64,000 nt of DNA from an uncultured Ignatzschineria sp. (GCA_945639195.1 CALZEE010000008.1:1-64000), one strand, 5' to 3'. Positions 18,190 to 28,550 are shown, counted from the first letter of the stretch. Translations and numbers: made by a program. Notes: generated by a model from the letters alone, not told the origin.

Positions 18190-18895
18190 AAACATTCCCT
18201 TTATTTATATTTAAAAAAATAGATGTATTGCTCGTTAATTCAGCATATAAATCACAAACTAGATACCCATTTGCAATAGCACTATAAATAAACCCCATTT
18301 CATAAAAACAAGCTAAATCCTTTAAAGTCATTGAGTTACAATCATTTCTAGCATAAGCTTCATTTAATGAAAGCTGATCTTCTCTAGTTATTTCTAAATT
18401 CTGAAATTGCCTTAGTATCAATAAATTATGCTCTCTTATTGGATTTATTAACTCTTTATCAGTCAATACAATAAAATCAATATGTTGCTTTAAAAAATAA
18501 AGCGAAACATGATTAAAATAATCTTTTAAATTAATTAATTTATTTAATGGCTTTATTTCACAATAACTAATCTCTCCAAATTGATTTATAATTTCAAAAT
18601 CAGGAGTATAACGTTTAATTTCACTTTTAAATGGAATAGAAAAGCGTTCTGGCTGCTCTTTAAAAGATAAAATATTAGATGAAAACTCAAATAGATAACA
18701 TGCTCTACGCTCTAACTGAGACTCCCACGCAATCATTCTTTGCATCTTTTTAGAAGGAAACTGTCCTCGTACAGTCATACGCGAAGGCGTTACTGGATTT
18801 CTAACTCTATAATTATTTTTTTCTGCCAAGCTTCGCTTCAGTATTGAAATACCAGATAACTTCTGCACGATAAGTCGTTTGTTTTTTACAGACAT
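18146..18895 (-). CDS. tnsA: TnsA-like endonuclease
   Basis: 249 aa from the ATG at 18895; an in-frame upstream start at 19042 would add an unlikely hydrophobic extension. The restriction-enzyme-like catalytic set is visible: E58 or E62 (WESQLERR), D99 (YTPDFEI) and E113-x-K115 (YCEIKP). This matches the Tn7 TnsA order E63-D114-Q130-K132. It makes the 5' cuts that allow cut-and-paste movement, working with TnsB. The C-terminal region (LSLNEAYARNDCNSMTLKDLACFYEMGFI) is a winged-helix-like partner domain. Confidence 0.87.
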   Translation of the reverse strand: MSVKNKRLIVQKLSGISILKRSLAEKNNYRVRNPVTPSRMTVRGQFPSKKMQRMIAWESQLERRACYLFEFSSNILSFKEQPERFSIPFKSEIKRYTPDFEIINQFGEISYCEIKPLNKLINLKDYFNHVSLYFLKQHIDFIVLTDKELINPIREHNLLILRQFQNLEITREDQLSLNEAYARNDCNSMTLKDLACFYEMGFIYSAIANGYLVCDLYAELTSNTSIFLNINKGNVYETYLFQYRSAPDF

Positions 18896-19024
18896 AAAAG
18901 ATCCTTGCCAAATCATTTTGACAATAAAAAAATATATAAATGAAAGGATCAACTTGACGTAGCCTTTAATAAAATAGATACTTACAACGACCAAGGAGTA
19001 AGAATTTATCTTATTCATTACAAG

Positions 19025-19058
19025 ACGGGGCAAGTTAATCACTTCGCCTCGTTTTTTA
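19025..19058 (+). terminator. Plus-strand intrinsic terminator between tnsA and the RHH gene
   Basis: Stem ACGGGGC (19025-19031) and GCCTCGT (19046-19052, one G-T pair) followed by six T in the plus direction. No plus-strand gene precedes it, so it would stop antisense transcription of tnsA or end an unannotated small RNA. In the minus direction there is no T-run. Confidence 0.6.
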
Positions 19059-19074
19059 TTTACTATGCTTTAAA

Positions 19075-19248
19075 TTACTTATTTTCCACCTCCCTTTCTA
19101 TTTGCAAAATGTATTCCTCTTGCATTAATTGTTCAAGTACTACAGTAATAAAACTAGCAAGAGACCTATGGTTCTTTTCAGCCTTATTCCTAGCCCAGTC
19201 TCGAACATTAACCGGCACTCTAATATTCATTTGAACTTTATTTTCCAT
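19075..19248 (-). CDS. Small ribbon-helix-helix (Arc/CopG-like) regulator of the Tn7-like element
   Basis: 57 aa, MENKVQMNIRVPVNVRDWARN followed by helices with KNHRSLASFITVVLEQL. The N-terminal beta strand (VQMNIRVP), the helix and the RSLASFI segment match Arc-type RHH DNA-binding proteins. Such proteins bind as dimers to short inverted or direct repeats. It lies just upstream of tnsA on the same strand and is divergent from a second RHH protein, with matched 14-bp sites between them. It therefore probably controls transposase expression, itself, or both. Confidence 0.8.
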   Translation of the reverse strand: MENKVQMNIRVPVNVRDWARNKAEKNHRSLASFITVVLEQLMQEEYILQIEREVENK

Positions 19249-19268
19249 CACCATCTCATCTTTTTATA

Positions 19269-19344
19269 CTATCATAATGCTAACCTAGCAAAACAATAGT
19301 ATTGCGTCAAGCTATAGATTAATCTACTATTAGCATAATGATAG
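19269..19344. promoter_or_regulatory. Divergent operator region with an inverted pair of 14-bp sites
   Basis: CTATCATAATGCTA (19269-19282) and TAGCATAATGATAG (19331-19344) are reverse complements at 13 of 14 positions. A perfect 11-bp palindrome CAATAGTATTG lies between them (19294-19304). The sites flank the divergent starts of the two RHH genes (19248 minus, 19372 plus), an arrangement suited to autoregulation of both. Confidence 0.6.
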
Positions 19345-19371
19345 CATTTCAATAATCTGGGAGTAATCGAT

Positions 19372-20289
19372 GTGTCGAAAGTAGATATACAATTTAACTT
19401 ACGAGTCCCTAGCGAATTAAAAGAAAAAATTGAGGTATCAGCTCAACATAACAACCGTTCTATTAACGCAGAGGCTGTATCTCGTTTATATAATTCCTTT
19501 TCAGAATCTCAACAAAACTTATCCGCCAGCATTAAGGCTTTTGAAGAGATGTTGAGACAAAATCGCCCATCTTCTAGAAGAACCAAAATAGCAGCTCGTC
19601 TCAATATCTCTTTAGAAAAGGTCAATGAAGCTCTCACGTACAGCAAGAAACTATCCCCTGCTCGTATCGCAAAAAACATGGGGAATAACTACGCGGAACC
19701 TATGGAAAATTTTTTCATGGGGCTAGAGGAACCCTCTTTTTCTCAACTTGAGAACATTGCCGAGTACCTGAATATTAATTCAGACTGGTTATTATTTGGA
19801 GAAGGTTCTATCTTTTCTATATCATATTCTCGCGTTCCAACACCAGAACAAGATGGTGTAAACTGGCTTACAGATAAAAATCTAAATAATAATTTAACTC
19901 ACTTATATTTTTTACGACAGGATAGTGAGGCTGGGGAACTTATAATTATCAAACAATATGGTAATTGGCATTGCAAAGTATTTAAGACACCATATCATAT
20001 TAGCGAAGTAATCGGCGCTACAGGTGAGTCCAATCTTATACGTCTATTTTCAACTTGGAAGCTTCTTGACAAACAAAGTCCACCACCTTCAGTAAGAAGC
20101 TTTCTAATCTCACCAAAGGACTACCAAACCATATTATCGGGTGAAACTCATCCTTTAACTATCATTAATCAACTAACAGATAAACCTTGGTGGGAAGATA
20201 TATGGGATCATAATGTGTATGAAAAAATGGATTACTGGGATGGATGGAAATCTCTTTGTAGAAGAATAAATAATTTAAGAAAATCATAA
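19372..20289 (+). CDS. Arc-type RHH plus HTH transcriptional regulator of the Tn7-like element
   Basis: 305 aa from a GTG at 19372 with GGGAG 8 nt upstream. Residues about 1-45 are an Arc-like RHH domain (VDIQFNLRVPSELKEKIEVSAQHNNRSINAEAV broken here as strand, helix, helix). Residues about 65-145 look like XRE/Cro-type helices (ARIAKNMGNNYAEPMENFFMGLEEPSFSQLENIAEYLNINSDWLLFGEG in segments). The C-terminal ~150 residues are unrecognised and aromatic-rich. It sits between the transposon right end and tnsA but points towards gyrB. Its position and dual DNA-binding domains suggest the main switch for transposition or for gene expression near the end. Confidence 0.72.
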   Translation: MSKVDIQFNLRVPSELKEKIEVSAQHNNRSINAEAVSRLYNSFSESQQNLSASIKAFEEMLRQNRPSSRRTKIAARLNISLEKVNEALTYSKKLSPARIAKNMGNNYAEPMENFFMGLEEPSFSQLENIAEYLNINSDWLLFGEGSIFSISYSRVPTPEQDGVNWLTDKNLNNNLTHLYFLRQDSEAGELIIIKQYGNWHCKVFKTPYHISEVIGATGESNLIRLFSTWKLLDKQSPPPSVRSFLISPKDYQTILSGETHPLTIINQLTDKPWWEDIWDHNVYEKMDYWDGWKSLCRRINNLRKS

Positions 20290-20301
20290 ATCACGTAAAA
20301 A

Positions 20302-20329
20302 ATAAGCCTCTTCTTAAGAAGAGGCTTAT
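20302..20329 (-). terminator. Strong terminator inside the transposon right end, facing gyrB read-through
   Basis: A perfect 28-bp palindrome with arm ATAAGCCTCTTCTT. On the minus strand it is followed by a TTTTTT run, so it should stop transcripts entering from gyrB before they reach tnsA. On the plus strand it may also end the RHH-HTH gene, with a poorer T-run. Confidence 0.8.
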
Positions 20330-20348
20330 CTATATAATTCTTAAATTT

Positions 20349-20531
20349 GGTATCACGGTTTGAGATTTGGTATCACAGTTTGAGACACCGTTTCATCATT
20401 CATGAGATTCGACACTCTATTAAATTGAATGATGAGAGCTTAATCTTTTCTGTCATATTTTCCTCCGTTTCATAGTTTGAGATTTTATTTCACTATTTGA
20501 TATGCCGTTTCATCACTATCGAGATTCGACA
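20349..20531. repeat. Transposon right-end array of TnsB-site-like repeats with duplicated terminal motif
   Basis: Six related ~20-bp sites: 20349, 20369 and 20389, then 20466, 20487 and 20506. The core is TTTCAT/TATCAC, A/G-TTTGAGA. The third and sixth sites are extended to nearly the same terminal sequence, CGTTTCATCA...GAGATTCGACACT, ending at about 20416 and 20533. Each group is spaced at about 20 bp. The outermost CGACA at 20531 is the likely element end; the one at 20414 could be a second or older end. Confidence 0.75.
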
Positions 20532-20545
20532 CTGAGGTTTACACC

Positions 20546-22939
<2,394 letters not shown>

Positions 22940-22994
22940 TCACAATACCTCTTTATGATTCTTATAAAACTAACCTTAACGTAATAGCTCGGTA

Positions 22995-24089
22995 TTATAC
23001 CATTTTTTGAGCAACTCCGTCATTAAGTTGATAATGATTCATGATCTTTGCTAACGCAGGATCTGTGAGCTCTGGGAACTCATTTTCTTCCAAACAGGTC
23101 ACGAAAAGTTGCGACTTTTGTGCGATCAATTCATCGAGTAAAATGACACGTTTATCTTGATCGAGCTCTGCCGTTAAATCATCCATTAACAAAATAGTCG
23201 ATGATTGATTCAGCGCCTGATGAAGCCGAATCTGCGTCAGCATCAATGCAATCGTCGCGAGCTTAATCTGCCCACGTGAAAGATGCTGCGCCACTAAACG
23301 GCCATTGCATTTAAGCGCAAAATCCCCGCGATGAGGTCCTGTTCTCGTAAACGTCATCTGCCGATCACGAGCGCGTGTTTCATCAAGCTCTTCGCGTAGA
23401 CGCCCTTCTGTAAAGCCCGGGATATACTCCAAGCTCCATACAATATCAGGGCTGATCAAGCGAGAAAGGAGTTCAATCACAAGCGGCGTCATCTCTTCAA
23501 TAAAGGCGCGACGTGCACGATTGAGGCTTTCGCCGGCATCGGCCATCTCATCTTCAATACTGATCAGCACCGCATCTGCGTAATGGCCTTTTAATGCCGC
23601 ATTACGCTGTGAAAGTGCCCGATCATATCGCTGCCACACACGGTGATAAGTCTCGTAATTTTGAAACAGCCCCCAATCCATAAATTGCCGGCGTGCTTTA
23701 GGCTCTTCCATTAAGTTAGTCCCGGTATCAGGACCTAGGAAAAGCATCGGTAAGAGTTTCGCTAAGTGAGATCGCTTCTGAATTGTCTCGCCATCTTGGC
23801 GAACTTTCACTTCTCCACGGGTACGCTCGATTCCTAAACGCGACTCTACATCGAGTTTTGGAGAGTAGAGCTTTGCAATCACGCGGAAGTAATCTTCCCC
23901 TTCACAGATTGCTTGGTTAATTCGAGAAGTCCGAAAAGAACCTACTTGCGAAAGGAAATAGAGCGATTCAAGAAGGGAGGTTTTGCCGGACGCATTTTTT
24001 CCGACAATTAAATTAAAACGCGAGTCAAACTCGAAGGTCTGACTCGCTAAATGTCTAAAGTTTTCAACTTGGAGAGATTGAATAATCAC
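22995..24089 (-). CDS. recF: DNA replication and repair protein RecF
   Basis: 364 aa SMC-like ATPase. Walker A GKNASGKTS near residue 30, signature LSRGQIKLATIAL, Walker B ILLMDDLTAELD. RecF loads RecA at gaps with RecO and RecR. It starts 6 bp after the dnaN stop and is followed by gyrB 55 bp later, the conserved bacterial order. Confidence 0.96.
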   Translation of the reverse strand: MIIQSLQVENFRHLASQTFEFDSRFNLIVGKNASGKTSLLESLYFLSQVGSFRTSRINQAICEGEDYFRVIAKLYSPKLDVESRLGIERTRGEVKVRQDGETIQKRSHLAKLLPMLFLGPDTGTNLMEEPKARRQFMDWGLFQNYETYHRVWQRYDRALSQRNAALKGHYADAVLISIEDEMADAGESLNRARRAFIEEMTPLVIELLSRLISPDIVWSLEYIPGFTEGRLREELDETRARDRQMTFTRTGPHRGDFALKCNGRLVAQHLSRGQIKLATIALMLTQIRLHQALNQSSTILLMDDLTAELDQDKRVILLDELIAQKSQLFVTCLEENEFPELTDPALAKIMNHYQLNDGVAQKMV

Positions 24090-24095
24090 TCGAAA

Positions 24096-25196
24096 TTAGA
24101 GCCTCATTGGCATCACAACATAACGAACCGCATCACTATCTGAGTTTTGGATCAAACAGCTTGAGTTGGTTGCTGTGAAGCTTAAACGGACCATGTCATC
24201 ATCAAGGGCTTTCAGCGCATCAATGAGATAGCCAACGTTAAAGGCCGTGGTGAAGTTTTCCCCTTGGTAGTTCACTTCCACTTCTTCTTCTGCTTGCTCT
24301 TGCTCGGGGTTATTCACCTGAAGCTTTAAGAGATAGTCTGAAACCGTGAAACGAATACCGCGGAATTTATCTTGTGAAAGCACTGACGCACGGGTCAATG
24401 CTTCGATTAATCCTTGACGATCTGCCACAATAATCTTGTCACCAAGGGGTGGCACAACGCGTTTATAATCTGGGAATTTCCCATCGATCAGTTTTGTCGT
24501 AAAGACAATGCTCCCAAGCTCCACACGTAAGTGGTTTTCACTTAATTCTAAGTGAAGCGGCGCTGATTCATTTTCGATGAGTTTCAATAGCTCCTCAACC
24601 CCTTTTCTCGGGATAATGAGTTGCTTTTGTAAACCTGATGATTCAGAGAGCGTGAGATACGATACAGAAAGACGATGTCCATCTGTCGCGACCGCATTAA
24701 GCTCAACGCCATTAACATCTAGAAGCAGACCATTTAAGAAGTAACGCACATCTGATACCGCCATTGAGAACGCAACGCGCTCGATCAATTTACGGAGCTC
24801 ATTTTTAGGAAGTGTGAGGGTTTTCTCAAACTCTAAATGATCAGATACAGGATACTCTTCCACCGGCAAGCAGCTCAGCGTAAAGCGTGAACGCCCTGCA
24901 GTAATAGTGGCACGAAGTTCAGATACTTCAATTTGCACTTCGATACCATCAGGAAGTGCTTTTAAAATATCGAAAAGCTTACGCCCTGGGAAAGTGATTT
25001 CACCCTGCTCGATCGGAATATGCGGGAATGAACAGGTCAGTTCAATCTCTAGATCCGTTGTCGTTAAGGTAATTTCATCCTCACTTACAACACACTTTAC
25101 ATTCGCTAAAATCGGGAGCGTTTGTGTTCTATCAATCACACCGATGATCGCCTGTAGTGGCTTCATCAACTGTTCTCTTTGAATAACTAACTTCAT
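24096..25196 (-). CDS. dnaN: DNA polymerase III beta sliding clamp
   Basis: 366 aa, exactly the usual length, with three clamp domains. N-terminus MKLVIQREQLMKPLQAIIGVIDRTQTLPILANV and C-terminus YVVMPMRL are diagnostic. It tethers polymerase and other clamp-binding proteins to DNA. dnaA, usually just upstream, is missing here; the upstream neighbour is an unrelated membrane protein. Confidence 0.97.
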   Translation of the reverse strand: MKLVIQREQLMKPLQAIIGVIDRTQTLPILANVKCVVSEDEITLTTTDLEIELTCSFPHIPIEQGEITFPGRKLFDILKALPDGIEVQIEVSELRATITAGRSRFTLSCLPVEEYPVSDHLEFEKTLTLPKNELRKLIERVAFSMAVSDVRYFLNGLLLDVNGVELNAVATDGHRLSVSYLTLSESSGLQKQLIIPRKGVEELLKLIENESAPLHLELSENHLRVELGSIVFTTKLIDGKFPDYKRVVPPLGDKIIVADRQGLIEALTRASVLSQDKFRGIRFTVSDYLLKLQVNNPEQEQAEEEVEVNYQGENFTTAFNVGYLIDALKALDDDMVRLSFTATNSSCLIQNSDSDAVRYVVMPMRL

Positions 25197-25516
25197 ATGT
25201 CCTCTTCTAGAATCTTATGTTAGTGAGTAATAAGTATCTGCTCTCTTTGATATCTACTCTTTTAAGGCTTAAATCACTGTATAAGATCGTATCCGTAAAA
25301 AAGAATAATTTAACTCAAAAAATTATAGCATGATATTTCGAAGCGTGCCATCTGTAAAAAGCGTGCAATAATGAGCGATTTGGAGCTTTCGCCACAAAAC
25401 ATCTAGCTCTACAAGGCTTATCCACAAACTTGTAAACAGCGTCTATTTTGCCAGAATATCGCATTCTTTAAAAAGACCGCCTGTTCAACTGGTTAGGGTT
25501 TATTTTAAGCCTCTAT
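25197..25516. other. Intergenic region upstream of dnaN with one perfect DnaA box
   Basis: 320 bp without a gene. It holds a perfect TTATCCACA (25418-25426) and an AT-rich patch at about 25300-25335. No cluster of DnaA boxes is visible, so it may simply carry the dnaN promoter, perhaps DnaA-regulated, rather than be oriC. Confidence 0.5.
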
Positions 25517-25927
25517 TTAAAAGGGCGGATGATAGAGGCGAAATGGCATCTTAAAATGAATATCTAACGTCTCATAAAACCCTAAATACCCCAAAATATA
25601 AAACGATACCGCTACAAAAACGGTGATCCCCATGATCCGTAAAACCCTTCGTAAAATAGAGCGTGAGGATTGTTTGACCACCCACATGCGAACAACATTT
25701 ACCACGGTTAAAAATACGCCCAAAAGGTATAAAATGCCGGTGATGACAAAATTCTTCGTCAAAATGACATCTACATAATCGTAATCATTATAGATATCAA
25801 TCGGCGGCGGCGAACTGATGAACAGTATAAGCGCACTCACCAGCAGCACTATCGCCCCCATCAGTAATCCATTATCCATAAGACGATTACTACTCACCAT
25901 CTTTTCCATCAACATCCTTATTTTCAA
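25517..25927 (-). CDS. Small membrane protein of unknown function
   Basis: 136 aa with three hydrophobic segments (about 19-38 LLMGAIVLLVSALILFISS, 57-82 and 96-117 MGITVFVAVSFYILGYLGF). A short basic loop (VVKQSSRSILRRVLR) follows the second segment. I do not recognise a family. It lies 19 bp downstream of the carbonic-anhydrase-like gene, so the two are probably co-transcribed. Confidence 0.65.
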   Translation of the reverse strand: MKIRMLMEKMVSSNRLMDNGLLMGAIVLLVSALILFISSPPPIDIYNDYDYVDVILTKNFVITGILYLLGVFLTVVNVVRMWVVKQSSRSILRRVLRIMGITVFVAVSFYILGYLGFYETLDIHFKMPFRLYHPPF

Positions 25928-25946
25928 TGCTATTTATCATTAGTAC

Positions 25947-26507
25947 TTATTTCATCTCGGCGTCTTTCCGAGCATCATCTTTTAAATACCGATCTTTCAA
26001 TGCCACATATTGCGCAGCAGAGCGATAGAGCCCTTCGATCTCAGCATCGCTCAATGTTCTGACCTTTCTGGCCGGTGATCCCATCCAGAGCTCGCCAGAT
26101 TTCACGACTTTCCCCGGGGCTAATAATGAGCCAGCACCTAAAATAGCATGTTTTTCAACGCGCGCACCATCGAGCAAAATCGCACGCATACCAATTAATG
26201 TCGCCTCTTCAACAATACAACCATGGAGCATCACGCCATGCCCAATCGTGACATCACTCCCGATAATCGTAGGGAATCCTTCATCATTTAATCGCCCATG
26301 ACTCGTGACATGAATAATCGATCCATCTTGGATATTTGTCCGATCTCCCACCACGATTTGATGGACGTCTCCCCGCATAATCACGCCGGGCCAGACAGAA
26401 ACATCTTTTCCTAACTGCACATCGCCAATAATGGTCGTGGCAGGATGAATCCATGTTCCTGCACCTATCTCTGGATTTTTATCTTCGAAAGCCATAATAT
26501 TATTCAT
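25947..26507 (-). CDS. yrdA: Gamma-carbonic anhydrase-like hexapeptide-repeat protein (YrdA type)
   Basis: 186 aa left-handed beta helix with hexapeptide repeats (GTWIHPATTIIGDV, VWPGVIMRGDV) and the three expected zinc-ligand histidine regions (IIHVTSH, TIGHGVMLHGC). The C-terminal helix starts near LSDAEIEGLYRSA. Family members bind metal; many bacterial ones show little carbonic anhydrase activity, so its true reaction is uncertain. Confidence 0.9.
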   Translation of the reverse strand: MNNIMAFEDKNPEIGAGTWIHPATTIIGDVQLGKDVSVWPGVIMRGDVHQIVVGDRTNIQDGSIIHVTSHGRLNDEGFPTIIGSDVTIGHGVMLHGCIVEEATLIGMRAILLDGARVEKHAILGAGSLLAPGKVVKSGELWMGSPARKVRTLSDAEIEGLYRSAAQYVALKDRYLKDDARKDAEMK

Positions 26508-26838
26508 TGTCCACCTTCAATTGTATGTTACTACTACTTATGATGACGATGACATATCGCATGATCAAGATGATCTCAAGATTGATGCAATAGCCGTAAA
26601 ATATCATTCATAAAATGATTAATAGGTGATGAATGTTGTCACTCACCAACCTTTAACAGCAGACTTGATAACAGATGCACCGCATATGTTACAAGGGAGT
26701 TTCTTTAAGAAAACCGCCATCAGCTGTGAACCAATACTTTATAAAGCATACCGCTTTATTCTCAAAAATGACACGATAAACCCCTCTGGTGATTGAGCTT
26801 TCCATCACTCGGAAACTCATGAAAGATATGGAAAAAAG
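26508..26838. other. Divergent intergenic region between yrdA and pheA
   Basis: 331 bp with no gene. I looked for a Phe-rich leader peptide upstream of pheA and saw none; only a small ATAAAGC/GCTTTAT hairpin near 26742-26760. It should carry both promoters. Confidence 0.4.
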
Positions 26839-27930
26839 ATGACTAACGACAAAAAGCCTGATCCATTAGGCATTCATAGAGACGCCATTGATAAGATCGA
26901 TACGGAGATTTTAAAACTCCTCAATGAGCGCGCAAAATCGGCCAAAGCGATCGGCGACATCAAGATTGCCAGTGGTGACACAGAAATGTATCGCCCAGAA
27001 CGCGAAGCGCAAGTGCTTGCCGGCAAGATGAAACTCAATCCGGGACCTATTTCGGATACGGATATCGCACGACTCTTTAGAGAGATCATGTCTGTCTGCC
27101 TCTCGATGGAAAAGCCTCTTAATATTGCTTATCTTGGTCCTGAGGGAACGTTTACAGAAGAAGCCACGATCAAGCATTTTGGCGGCTCTGCAAATCGCGC
27201 GCCGATTCGCACGATTGATGAGATCTTCCATGCAGTTGAATCTGGCAAGTTTGATTTTGGCGTTGTGCCGATTGAAAACTCCACGGAAGGCGCTGTGAAT
27301 CAAACGCTCGATTGCTTCCCGACTTCTAATGTCTATATCTGCGGAGAAGCAGAGCTCAAAATTCATCAAAACCTGATGACGCATGAGACGGATCTTGCGA
27401 AGATCAAAACGGTTTACGCACATCCGCAGTCGTTAGCACAGTGCCGTTCTTGGCTCGATGAGCATCTTCCGCACGCAGAACGCATCGCAACCAACTCCAA
27501 TGCCGGCGCTGTACAACGCGCAGCGGTTGAAGAAGGGACTGCCGCGCTCGGGGGGAAACAAGCATCGGAGGTTTACAATATTCCGATCTTAGAGAAAAAC
27601 ATCGAAGATAATCTCACCAATAGCACCCGCTTCTTAATCATCGGCAGTAAGCGTATTCCGCCAAGTGGCAATGATAAAACTACGATCCTTGTTTCTGCAA
27701 ATGATCGCCCGGGTCTATTACTTCACCTCATTGCCCCGCTCTCTAAATATAATATTACGATGAGCCGCATTGAATCACGCCCTTCCAAAAACAGTAACTG
27801 GAGCTATGTCTTCTTTATTGATGTCCTCGGGCATTATGAAGAGCACGGCTTAAAACTCGCACTCAAAGAGATCGAAGAAGTCTCATCCTTCTTTAAAGTG
27901 CTCGGCTCTTATCCTGTTGCCCTCTATTAA
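26839..27930 (+). CDS. pheA: Bifunctional chorismate mutase / prephenate dehydratase (P-protein)
   Basis: 363 aa. AroQ chorismate mutase domain at about 10-95 (IDKIDTEILKLLNERAKSAKAIGDIK). Prephenate dehydratase at about 95-275, with YLGPEGTFTEEA and the catalytic-region TRFLIIG motif. C-terminal ACT domain at about 283-360 with GLLLHLIAPLSKYNI and ESRPSKNSNWSYVFFIDVLGH, which binds phenylalanine for feedback inhibition. It converts chorismate to phenylpyruvate. It stands alone, followed by a terminator and folB. Confidence 0.96.
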   Translation: MTNDKKPDPLGIHRDAIDKIDTEILKLLNERAKSAKAIGDIKIASGDTEMYRPEREAQVLAGKMKLNPGPISDTDIARLFREIMSVCLSMEKPLNIAYLGPEGTFTEEATIKHFGGSANRAPIRTIDEIFHAVESGKFDFGVVPIENSTEGAVNQTLDCFPTSNVYICGEAELKIHQNLMTHETDLAKIKTVYAHPQSLAQCRSWLDEHLPHAERIATNSNAGAVQRAAVEEGTAALGGKQASEVYNIPILEKNIEDNLTNSTRFLIIGSKRIPPSGNDKTTILVSANDRPGLLLHLIAPLSKYNITMSRIESRPSKNSNWSYVFFIDVLGHYEEHGLKLALKEIEEVSSFFKVLGSYPVALY

Positions 27931-28021
27931 CAACGATTTCCTTGCGGACTGATTCATCGTCCGCTTGAGAGATTAGTTTTGATCATTATCTCGATAGAGA
28001 TGATAGGGATCACTTCAAATA

Positions 28022-28046
28022 TGCCGGCATTTCTCCGGCATTTTTA
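28022..28046 (+). terminator. Terminator after pheA
   Basis: TGCCGG / CCGGCA stem with 7-nt loop and a T-run, between pheA and folB. It is made from the GCCGGC-type palindrome common in this genome. Confidence 0.6.
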
Positions 28047-28073
28047 TTATCAAACTACGGATTTCGCACAATT

Positions 28074-28475
28074 ATGCAAAACAACGCTATTTCAAGACCA
28101 GACATTGTCTTCATTAAGAACCTCAAACTCGATATCATTATCGGTATCTATCCCCACGAACGCACCAATATCCAGCCGATTACGCTCAACTTGGAGATGG
28201 AGTGGGATAACCGCCCTTCTGCTAAAACAGATGATATTGCGCTCACGCTCGATTATGAAAAGGTGAGTAATTTTATTAAGGATTTCGCGAAGGATTCAGC
28301 CTTTTTACTCGTAGAAACCTTCACGGAAGTATTAGCGAAGAAGCTCATTGAAACCTTCAATATTCCGGCACTCATGATTGAGCTTAACAAGCTCACCGCG
28401 ATCCCACAAACAGACGCCGTCGGCGTTCGTATCTATCGTGAAAAAGCGCATTACCTCGATCATAGCGCGCTCTAA
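28074..28475 (+). CDS. folB: Dihydroneopterin aldolase
   Basis: 133 aa, family length. Active-site regions IIGIYPHERTNIQPITLNLEM near the N-terminus and LVETFTEVLAKKLIETF in the middle are typical. It cleaves 7,8-dihydroneopterin to the pterin precursor of folate. The ATG at 28074 follows the pheA terminator closely, so its promoter is probably within the 143 bp after pheA. Confidence 0.93.
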   Translation: MQNNAISRPDIVFIKNLKLDIIIGIYPHERTNIQPITLNLEMEWDNRPSAKTDDIALTLDYEKVSNFIKDFAKDSAFLLVETFTEVLAKKLIETFNIPALMIELNKLTAIPQTDAVGVRIYREKAHYLDHSAL

Positions 28476-28515
28476 GATTTTCAGACATCATTGTCTATTC
28501 ATACGATTAACATCG

Positions 28516-28550
28516 AAAAGGCTAAAATCATTGTGATTTCAGCCTTTTTT
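28516..28550 (+). terminator. Terminator after folB
   Basis: AAAAGGCT-A-AAATCA pairs with TGATTT-C-AGCCTTTT, ending in a T-run, 41 bp after the folB stop. Confidence 0.8.

Larger units (their letters stand above)
13492..20531 (-). mobile_element. Tn7-like transposon inserted at the gyrB 3' end (left end not found)
   Basis: The module holds tnsA-tnsB-tnsC-tniQ transcribed away from a right end that abuts gyrB, plus two regulators between the right end and tnsA. The right end is a set of ~20-bp TnsB-site-like repeats ending in TCGACA at 20531, so the inward sequence starts TGTCGAATCTC. Only 14 bp separate it from the gyrB stop codon; a 5-bp target duplication would be CTGAG (20532-20536). The order matches Tn7, whose right end faces the attachment gene. 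The module is clearly AT-richer than the flanking core genes. The leftward limit given is the tniQ stop, because no matching left terminus could be seen. Confidence 0.82.

Noticed and set aside
20349-20531. Repeats considered as a CRISPR array
   Set aside because: Sites are ~20 bp, variable and contiguous with no unique spacers of constant length; TnsB-type end sites fit better.
26508-26838. Phe leader attenuator upstream of pheA
   Set aside because: No small frame with clustered Phe codons and no terminator-antiterminator pair was found.
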